In this document: positions 51,880 to 61,200 of the stretch, one piece after another | How the letters are laid out: each line of letters begins with the position of its first letter | Numbering within the stretch: position 1 is the stretch's first letter | Source: a virus | Strand: one strand, 5' to 3' | Length of the DNA stretch: 64,000 nt | IMG/VR virus record: IMGVR_UViG_3300030060_002738 | Location: 34,041 to 98,040 of that record | Made by a program: the position numbers and the translations under genes | Notes under the pieces: generated by a model | Seen by the model: only the letters and a program-made list of their open reading frames with translations | What the model was told of the DNA's origin: nothing | Database searches by the model: none

Positions 51880-54800
51880 TGACGACAAATCCGGGTATAA
51901 TTTCAACACTAGCAACCAACCCGTCTAGCACACAACTGAAGGATAACACAGACAATATACACTCAGGAATCATCAAGGCACTACACGCTGCTACGGGTGA
52001 GAACCGAGGAATAGATGGATTCGGACTAACACAAGTCGATGGAGGAACAACCAGTTCATTCCAAGTAGCAGCAGGTAAGGTTCTAAGAGATGGTAAGTTA
52101 GTAAGCATATCAGGTGCTACTCTAACAACCACTGCTTCTACTATTGCTCCTAACTCTAATGATTGGTATGGTTTGATTGTAGTAAACTCATCAAATGTCT
52201 TGGCATGGAGACATGGTGCTGTTACTGGAAAGGCAACTACTGGTGCGGCCACTGTTGCAGAACTAGCAGCAGGAGACATACCATTGATTGTGATAAAGGT
52301 AGATACAGCAGATGCAAACGATGCTACTGATAGACTACATCAGTTCCTATTCTATCCACAATCAGATAGAGCGTTCTCAGCGATAGCCACCAGTACAGAA
52401 ACACTTAGGATAAAAACTGATGGAACTGTTGTAAAAGCAGGAAACACTGGTGCAATATCTTTCCCTAGTGTTGGTAGCAGTGCTAGAACACTTGCAACTA
52501 CAAATGATATTAATAATCTAGGGACTAGCAACTTAGCAGATGATGCAGTAACTGCGGCTAAGTTAGCATCCAGTGCTGTTGTTACGGCAAGCATCGTTGA
52601 CTCAAACGTAACAACTGCTAAGATTGCAGATGGAAATGTGACGACTGCTAAGATTGCAAGTGACGCAGTAACCTATGATAAGATACAAGACATTGGTACA
52701 GCAAACCGAGTCTTAGGGAAGGCATCCACTGGAACAGTCGAAGAAGTACAGGTCACATCAGCCATGATAGCAGATGGAACAATCGCAACAGCAGATGTGG
52801 CTAATGATGCAATCACATACGCCAAGATGCAGAATGTATCTGCTACAAATCGAATACTAGGAAGAGACTCCTCCGGTGCTGGAAACATCGAGGAAATAAG
52901 CCCTGCTAATGTTGTGACAATGCTAGGCATTGAAGCAAATGCAGATGTGACAGATACAACGAATGTAAAGGCTGCTTTGAATAGTGTGAGTCTAGGAACT
53001 TTCAGCCTTGGTGATTCAAACGATAATATTAGTGTAGGAAACCTGACTATCGGTGGCGACCTGACTGTTAGTGGGACCACAACTACTACACTTTCCAACA
53101 CTGTCAACATAGGAGATAGCATAATCACTCTAAACTCAGATGAGACAGGCTCACCATCACAAGATGCTGGTATAGAAGTAGAGAGAGGAAACCAAACCAA
53201 CAAGACACTGTTTTGGGATGAGAGTGCAGGAAGATGGACAGTTGGCTCAGAGACATTCGTTGCAGGTACATTCATTGGTAATCTAACGGGAACTGTATCA
53301 TCTGCCACTGCTTTAGCGAACGCTAGGAACTTCGCATTATCAGGTGATGTAACCGCTAGTGCTGTTTCTTTCGATGGTTCAGGAAACGTCACGCTATCTA
53401 CTGCGATTGGTGCAAATACAATCGGTGCAACTGAGATACAAAGTGCATCAGTAGGCACTACACAACTAGCAAATCTAAGTGTAACAACTGGTAAGATTGC
53501 AGATTCTGATGTTACTACTGCTAAACTAGCAAATGATGCTGTGACCTCCGCTAAGATTGCAGACGATGCAATTCTAACTGCTCACATTTCAGATGACCAA
53601 ATCACGGCTGCTCTTATGGCAAACAATGCAGTAGGCACTGCTGTCATAGTTGATAGTGCAGTTACGAATGCAAAACTAGCAGGAAGTATTGCTCAGTCCA
53701 AGATAACAAACCTGACTTCAGACCTAGCAGGAAAACAAGCGAGTCTAACCTTTGGCTCAGGATTGTCTAACTCAGGAGCAACAATAAACGTAGATATCAC
53801 TGAACTAAGCACTGAGAATGGAATACACAAGACAAATGACTTCCTGATGTATAACGACACTGGTAGCGGATTGAAGAAAATCAACCTGTCGAATGTGTTT
53901 GCTCAGATAGCAGCATCTGACATACCAAACCTAGCAGCAAGCAAGATAACTAGTGGGACATTCGCAGATGCTCGCATTCCTAGTCTTGCTACAAGCAAGA
54001 TTACGAGTGGCACATTTGCCACCGCAAGAATAGCAGATGATGCTGTTACATTTGACAAGATACAGAACGTAGACTCAGGAGTTGTACTTGGTAGAACTAG
54101 TAGTAACGCTGGCTCTGTTGAGACTCTCTCAGCGTCTGCTGCTAGGAGTCTCCTGCAAGTAGATGTCAGTGGAACAGACAACTCAACAAATGTCACGTTA
54201 GCAGGAAGCAGGGACTATCTAACTCTGAATGGTCAACAGATTACAGTAGGTGAGATAGACATATCAGATGATACCAATCTAGTTGCAGGAAGTCGTATTT
54301 CATTGAGCGGTGACACACTAAACGTAGATGGAGACTTGGCTAACTATGACAACTCAAACAGTGGATTCCTTACAGGACACCCCACGATTTCCGGTGCAGC
54401 CAGCAGTGTTGACAACTCAGGAAGTAGAACCTACATTCAGTCAATAACCTTGGATTCAAATGGACACATAACCAATCTGACATCAGCAACAGAAACAGTC
54501 ACTGATACAACATACAGCGTTGGTGATGGTGGTCTAACACAGAACAACTTCACAAACACATTGAAATCCAAGTTAGATGGGATAGAGGCGAATGCCAACA
54601 ACTTCAATCTCGCCAATGCCTCGGCATCTACCCTTGGTGGAATAAAGGTAGGTAGCAACCTAACAATCAACGCAGTTACAGGAGTTCTGTCTGCCGATAG
54701 CCAATCAGATGTTAACTTTACATCTGCCTTGAATACCAAGTTAGCAGGGATAGAAACTAGTGCAACAGCAGGTGCTAACTTCGCAACTAACGTTAGCAAC

Positions 54801-57800
54801 ATTTCAGTTACCAATGCTCAACTAGCCGGAAGCATAGCAAACAGTAAACTCGCTAACTCATCTGTAACGGTCAACGGAAGTACAGTTGCTCTAGGTGGTA
54901 GTATCACACTAACGACTGCTAACGTTGCAGAAGGTGCTAATCTATACTTCACAGAAGAGAGAGTAGATGATAGAGTCAATGCGCTCATTGTAGATGGAGA
55001 AGGAATCACAACTACATACAACGACAGTGGTGGCACTCTCACAATAGACGCAGAAGAAGCCACTGCATCGAACAAGGGAGTTGCATCATTCGCAAGTGCT
55101 GACTTTGACGTTAGTAGCGGAGCAGTCACAGTGAAATCCGGTGGTATAAGCAATACACAACTTGCTGGTTCTATTGCGAATGACAAACTGTTGGCTATCG
55201 CACAGAGCAAAGTCACAGGATTGACAACTGCATTGAGTGCTAAGATAGAGAGCCTTAGTGACCTAAGTGTTACTGCCTCTGCCGCAGAGATAAACATACT
55301 AGATGGAGTAACAGGGGTATCTGCTGCTGAGATTAGTCATCTCGATGGAGTGACATCTTCTATACAGACGCAACTCAATGCAAAGCAAGCGGCGGGTAAT
55401 TATCTAACTACATCTGCTACTATCGCAGACCTTGCTGGAATAACTGCTTTAGATACAGATATCACTGCTGTAAGTGGTAGCCATGATACTATCCCATCTG
55501 CTAGGGCTGTGAAAGCGTATGTTGATTTAACTTCGTTCGATGCGAATGATACTCAGTATGCATTTACTGTTGAGGATGGCAGTTCAAATTCAAAGAGGCT
55601 GAAACTCACAGGAACAGACGGTAGTTCTACTTCTGTAAACTTTGAAGGTAGCGGAAACATTAGTGTGACTAGAATCAATGAGAGAATCATAATCGATTCG
55701 TCAGCAAAACCAACCTCAAGTCTAGCATTCAGTGAAGGGACATTAACTTTAACAAAAACAGATAGCACAACAATATCTGCTACACTACCTGATGCTACTA
55801 CATCTGCTCATGGATTGATGACTGACACCCAATTTGATAAACTGGCAGCAATTGAGGCTGGTGCTACTGCTGACCAAACTGCGGCAGAAATCAGAACACT
55901 AGTCGAGTCTGCCTCTGACTCAAACGTATTCACAGATGCTGACCACACGAAACTAAACGGTATTGCTGCTAGTGCTAACAACTACTCAATCTCCTCTGAC
56001 TTACTAGATGAGGATAACATGGCATCTAACTCAGCAACAAAGGTAGCCAGCCAACAGTCAATAAAAGCATATGTTGACGCAGAAGTGGCAGGAGTAATTT
56101 CCTCTGCTCCTGCCGCACTCGATACGTTAAATGAACTAGCGGCTGCTCTTGGTGATGACGCTAACTTTGCTACGACTACTTCAACAGCACTAGGTAACAG
56201 ACTCAGAGTAGATACTAGCAGTCAGGGACTAACTGCTACACAACAAGGAAATGCAATAACAAACTTGGGAATAACTGCAAGTCTAGCAGAGATAAACATA
56301 CTAGATGATGGGCTTTCTGCAAGCGATATACCAAGTCTCGCTGCTTCCAAGATAACAAGCGGTACTTTAGGCACAGCAAGGATACCAAGCCTTGCTACAA
56401 GTAAAATCACTTCAGGAACATTTGCTAATGCAAGGATATCTGAGGGAAGTGTAACTCAACACCAAGCAGCGTTATCAATCACTGAATCACAGATAAGCGA
56501 TTTGGATGCATACATTACTGCTGTAAGAACAGTTACCGCAGGTGGTAACACTCTAGCAGGTAGTGAGACACTTGCATTCACTGCTGGTTCTAACATATCT
56601 ATATCTGAGAGTGGAGGGGCAGTTACGATTGCATCTACTGACACTAATACCCAACTCACAACAGAACAGGTACAAGATATAGTTGGGGCTATGGTAGGTA
56701 GTAACACTGAAACTAATATCTCGGTGACATATGATGACACAGGTGGAAAACTAAACTTTGCAAGCACTGATACACAATTAACTCAAGAGCAAGTAGAGGA
56801 CTTCGTTAACGGTGTGATTGTCGCTGGTTCAAACATAACCAAAACGTATGATGACGCAAGCGGTACACTAACAATAGCATCCACAGATACGAACACTCAG
56901 TTAACAACAGAACAGGTAGAAGATATCGTAGGTGCTATGGTAAGCAGTAATACTGAGACCAACATGACTGTAACTTATGATGACACAAACGGTAAGTTGG
57001 ATTTCAGTTCTACTAATACTAATACACAACTGTCTCAAGAACAGGTCGAAGACTTTGTTGGAGGTATGCTTGATGGAACTGAGACCTTCATTAGCGTATC
57101 ATATGATGACACTGATGGCAACATAGACTTCGTAGTTCCCGTATTGGATGAAGACAATATGGCTACTAATTCAGCAAGTCACCTCGCTACTCAACAATCA
57201 ATCAAGGCGTATGTAGATAGTGAAGTAGCAGGATTAGTTGATTCTGCTCCGGGTGCTTTGAATACGCTTAACGAATTAGCAGCCGCAATAAATGATGATG
57301 CTACTTTCTCTAGTACCGTTACAACTGCATTAGGTAACAGATTGAGAGTGGACACTGCTTCACAGGGACTTAGTGGAACACAGCAATCTAATGCTAGAAC
57401 CAATTTGAATGTTGATGTCGCAGGAACTGATAACTCAACGAATGTGACTCTTGCAACTGTATCAAACAACTATCTCAGTTTATCAGGTCAGGCGATTACT
57501 GCCGGAACAGTGCCTGTTTCACTGGGAGGAACCGGGGCTACTTCGGCATCTGCTGCAAGAACTGCTTTAGGTGTTGATGCTGCTGGAACAGATAACTCAA
57601 CAGATGTCACATTGACTGGTAGTGGAAACTACCTGAGTATCAGTGGACAAGCCATCACAGTTGACCCGATAGACATCTCAGATGATACTAACCTAACTGC
57701 TGGAACCGGATTGACGTTAAGTGGCGATACACTGAACGTAGATGCGGCACAATCAGGAATAACAAGCGTTGGGACACTATCTTCACTTACTGTATCAGGT

Positions 57801-58238
57801 GATATGACAGTTGATACGAATGCATTACACGTTGACTCCACGAATACAAGAGTAGGTATTGGAACAACCTCACCCGGATTCAAACTACAAGTAAATGGTT
57901 CATTCGGTGCTACCACCAAGTCTTTCGTTATACCACACCCAACCAAACAAGGAAAGACACTACAACATGGTTCTCTTGAAGGACCGGAACATGGGGTGTA
58001 TTATAGGGGCAGATTAGAAGGAGATGTAATACAACTTCCTGAGTATTGGACAGAGTTGGTTGATGAAAATACAATAACAGTACAATTGACTCCGAACGGC
58101 GATTTCCAAATGCTTTTCGTAGAAAAGATAGAAGACAACCAAGTGTTCGTGGCTAATGCAGCAGATGAGGGCATTGACTGCTTCTACATAGTACACGGTG
58201 AAAGAAAAGACGTTGGAAAGATGGAGGTTGAATACTAA
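51879..58238 (+). CDS. Giant tail fibre 1 (2119 aa)
   Basis: Receptor-binding fibre. The N-terminal 200 residues form an attachment domain (SFQVAAGKVLRDGKLVSISG). The shaft has many short repeats of type DAVTTAKIAD and SKITSGTFADARIPSLATSK, and two copies of a QQSIKAYVD-EVAG-LNELAAA module also common in cyanophage and pelagiphage fibres. The last 115 residues (SFVIPHPTKQGKTLQHGSLE; EYWTELVDENTITVQLTPNG) are a conserved fibre C-terminal domain that may assist trimer folding. No enzyme motif. Confidence 0.75.
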   Translation: MTTNPGIISTLATNPSSTQLKDNTDNIHSGIIKALHAATGENRGIDGFGLTQVDGGTTSSFQVAAGKVLRDGKLVSISGATLTTTASTIAPNSNDWYGLIVVNSSNVLAWRHGAVTGKATTGAATVAELAAGDIPLIVIKVDTADANDATDRLHQFLFYPQSDRAFSAIATSTETLRIKTDGTVVKAGNTGAISFPSVGSSARTLATTNDINNLGTSNLADDAVTAAKLASSAVVTASIVDSNVTTAKIADGNVTTAKIASDAVTYDKIQDIGTANRVLGKASTGTVEEVQVTSAMIADGTIATADVANDAITYAKMQNVSATNRILGRDSSGAGNIEEISPANVVTMLGIEANADVTDTTNVKAALNSVSLGTFSLGDSNDNISVGNLTIGGDLTVSGTTTTTLSNTVNIGDSIITLNSDETGSPSQDAGIEVERGNQTNKTLFWDESAGRWTVGSETFVAGTFIGNLTGTVSSATALANARNFALSGDVTASAVSFDGSGNVTLSTAIGANTIGATEIQSASVGTTQLANLSVTTGKIADSDVTTAKLANDAVTSAKIADDAILTAHISDDQITAALMANNAVGTAVIVDSAVTNAKLAGSIAQSKITNLTSDLAGKQASLTFGSGLSNSGATINVDITELSTENGIHKTNDFLMYNDTGSGLKKINLSNVFAQIAASDIPNLAASKITSGTFADARIPSLATSKITSGTFATARIADDAVTFDKIQNVDSGVVLGRTSSNAGSVETLSASAARSLLQVDVSGTDNSTNVTLAGSRDYLTLNGQQITVGEIDISDDTNLVAGSRISLSGDTLNVDGDLANYDNSNSGFLTGHPTISGAASSVDNSGSRTYIQSITLDSNGHITNLTSATETVTDTTYSVGDGGLTQNNFTNTLKSKLDGIEANANNFNLANASASTLGGIKVGSNLTINAVTGVLSADSQSDVNFTSALNTKLAGIETSATAGANFATNVSNISVTNAQLAGSIANSKLANSSVTVNGSTVALGGSITLTTANVAEGANLYFTEERVDDRVNALIVDGEGITTTYNDSGGTLTIDAEEATASNKGVASFASADFDVSSGAVTVKSGGISNTQLAGSIANDKLLAIAQSKVTGLTTALSAKIESLSDLSVTASAAEINILDGVTGVSAAEISHLDGVTSSIQTQLNAKQAAGNYLTTSATIADLAGITALDTDITAVSGSHDTIPSARAVKAYVDLTSFDANDTQYAFTVEDGSSNSKRLKLTGTDGSSTSVNFEGSGNISVTRINERIIIDSSAKPTSSLAFSEGTLTLTKTDSTTISATLPDATTSAHGLMTDTQFDKLAAIEAGATADQTAAEIRTLVESASDSNVFTDADHTKLNGIAASANNYSISSDLLDEDNMASNSATKVASQQSIKAYVDAEVAGVISSAPAALDTLNELAAALGDDANFATTTSTALGNRLRVDTSSQGLTATQQGNAITNLGITASLAEINILDDGLSASDIPSLAASKITSGTLGTARIPSLATSKITSGTFANARISEGSVTQHQAALSITESQISDLDAYITAVRTVTAGGNTLAGSETLAFTAGSNISISESGGAVTIASTDTNTQLTTEQVQDIVGAMVGSNTETNISVTYDDTGGKLNFASTDTQLTQEQVEDFVNGVIVAGSNITKTYDDASGTLTIASTDTNTQLTTEQVEDIVGAMVSSNTETNMTVTYDDTNGKLDFSSTNTNTQLSQEQVEDFVGGMLDGTETFISVSYDDTDGNIDFVVPVLDEDNMATNSASHLATQQSIKAYVDSEVAGLVDSAPGALNTLNELAAAINDDATFSSTVTTALGNRLRVDTASQGLSGTQQSNARTNLNVDVAGTDNSTNVTLATVSNNYLSLSGQAITAGTVPVSLGGTGATSASAARTALGVDAAGTDNSTDVTLTGSGNYLSISGQAITVDPIDISDDTNLTAGTGLTLSGDTLNVDAAQSGITSVGTLSSLTVSGDMTVDTNALHVDSTNTRVGIGTTSPGFKLQVNGSFGATTKSFVIPHPTKQGKTLQHGSLEGPEHGVYYRGRLEGDVIQLPEYWTELVDENTITVQLTPNGDFQMLFVEKIEDNQVFVANAADEGIDCFYIVHGERKDVGKMEVEY

Positions 58239-61200
58239 TGGCTAACTCAGACAAGGATATTCTAATTACACCAAACACAGGACAGAGTGCTAAACCAAAG
58301 ATAGAGGTAACTGGTGCTGATAACTCGACTAAGACTATCTCAATCAATGATGATGGTACTCTATCATTCGATTCCACAATAGCAGCAACATCAGGCTCAG
58401 TTGCTAATGGTAATGCAAACCTAGTTACTGGTGATGCGGTTTTCGATTACATAGCAGCACAGAACTTCGCTACTTCGGGGGCATCTACCTTCGCTGTGGG
58501 GGATATCACTGGTCAAACCGCATTGACAAGTGGGCTTGCCTCCACTGATGAGTTGGTTCTCAGTGATGCTGGTGCATTGAAGAGAATGGATGTCAGTGTA
58601 CTGCAATCATATATGCAGAGCAATCTTACCTTTACTAGTATCTCAGCAGGAACTAATATTTCATTAAGTGGAAGTACGTTGAATGTAGATGATGCTTTCT
58701 TAAAAAACGATGCTAATGACACTACATCAGGAACACTGACTGCTGCTAACTTCGTAACAGCAGGAGATGTTCAAGCAGGAACAATGACAGTAGAGACATC
58801 TATATTCCATGAAGGAGATACGAACACAAAAATTGGATTTACTCCTGATGTGATAACACTTGGTACAGGTGGAGCAACCAAACTCACAATAAATAATAGC
58901 GGGGTTAAGTTAGGAAGTGGTGAAACAGTCACACAAATTGTAGATGAAGATGATATGGCTTCTAACTCTGTTGACCATCTTTCCACTCAGCAATCGATTA
59001 AGGCTTATGTTGATGCAGAAACACGAACAGATGAGCAGATACAAGACGTTGTTGGTGCAATGTTTTCCAGTAACACGGAGACCGGAATCACTGCTACTTA
59101 CCAAGACAGTGACGGTACAGTGGACTTAGTGGTTGGTACATTAAACCAAGATACTACTGGAAATGCAGCAACTGCAACTGCTTTAGAGACTGCAAGAACA
59201 ATAGGAGGGACATCCTTCGATGGAACAGCCAATATAACTCCTGCAAACGCAACTCTAGCAGCGACAGTTACGGTATCTGACAGCACTGCTAACACGAACT
59301 TTCCCGTTGTATTTCACGATGAATCCAATGCATTACTAGACGACACAGGAGCATTACGATACAACCCTTCTACTGGAACTCTGCTTGTTCCTAATTTGAA
59401 TGTAGCAGGAACTACCACACAGGTAAATACTGTTACAATGGAAGCGGCGAATGCTGTTGTGTTTGAAGGAGCGACATCAGATGCACATGAGACAACGCTT
59501 ACCATAACTGACCCGACAGCAGATAGAACGATTACACTTCCAAACGCTTCAGGAACAGTAGCAGTGTCAGCATCAGGAGGAGTGGCATTATCCTCTGCTG
59601 GTGATATTAGTGCAAATTTATCTGCATCACACATACCAAGTCTAGCAACTAGTAAAATAACATCAGGGACTTTCGCAGATGCACGAATTGCCTCTTCTAA
59701 CGTCACTCAACATCAAGGTGATATTACTTCATTGGGTACTTTGACTAGCCTAACAGTAGATAACGTTAGTGTCAATGGTACAACAATAGGTCACACAGAT
59801 GATACAGATTTGATGACTTTGGCCGATGGCTTACTTACAGTAGCAGGAACACTACAAGCACAACAATTTAGGTTTAACACCAATCTCAGAATTGGAAACC
59901 CTGCTACTAATCAGATGGCAATCTTTACTGCGGGTAGTGAACGAATGCGATTTGACGCTTCGGGTAATGTCGGAATAGGCACTACGAGTCCGATATCTCC
60001 GCTTCATGTTAGTGGCGGTGATTTGAATATATACAATGGAACATCTGAATCCCACCTTGTATTGAGAAGAAATGCAACAGGGCAGAATTATGGCTCATCT
60101 GTTAGGTTTGAGTTTGGAGATTCGGATAGTGCTTCTTCGGGTCATCTCTATGCTAGAATGGTCGGTGCAATACAGGACTCGACGAATGGCTCGGAAGACG
60201 GGTATCTCAAATTCGATACTTCACAGGATGGGACTCTCACAGAACAGATGAGGATTACTTATGATGGTAAGGTAGGAATAGGCACTACAAGTCCTGCAAC
60301 TGAGTTAGATGTTAGTGGTAGCATAACACTAGCAGACGATATTATTCACAGTGGAGATACTAACAACAAAATCGCATTCGGAACAGATACGCAGTCTTTC
60401 CAAACAGGAGGAACTGCTAGGTTCAATATCAGTGATTCAGGATTACAGATTGGAAGTGGGGCGAGAGTAACCACCGTTCTAGATGAGGATGATATGGCTT
60501 CTAATTCTGCCACAGCACTAGCAACACAGCAGTCAATCAAAGCGTATGTAGATTCAGAGGCGGGTGGTGGTGGTGCTGTAAGAACCGTTACAGCAGGTGG
60601 CAATACACTTGCAACTAGCGAAACTCTTGCATTCACGGCAGGTACTAATATAGCAATCAGTGAAAGTGGTGGTGCAGTAACAATTGGTTCTGCCGCAGGT
60701 AATGTAACACTTGCTAATAGTATTGAATTAAAAGGTGATACAGCAAACAGTCTCTCAGTTAAAACGGGGGCAGGAGCAAGTAATGGTATATCTCTTTTAT
60801 TCAGTGGTAGTAGCAACAATGCTATTGGTCAAATTCAAATAAATAATGATGGATACTATTTTTCAAGAACCTATGGTGGTGTATCAAACCTAATCTTTGA
60901 GGGTGATACTTCTAACAGTTTTGAGACTACCCTAGACATAGCAGACCCAACTGCCGATAGAACGATTGTACTGCCTGATGCAAGTGGTACTATCTCACTT
61001 ACAGATACCAACACGCAACTCTCTAATGAGCAAGTACAGGACATCGTAGGAGCGATGTTCAGTTCAAACACCGAGACAAGAATATCAGCCACTTATCAAG
61101 ACGGAGATGGTACTATCGACTTGGTAGTGGATGACATGACGGCTAACACTAACCAACTCACAACATTCACCCTAACAGGAGATTCAGGAACTAACCAAAC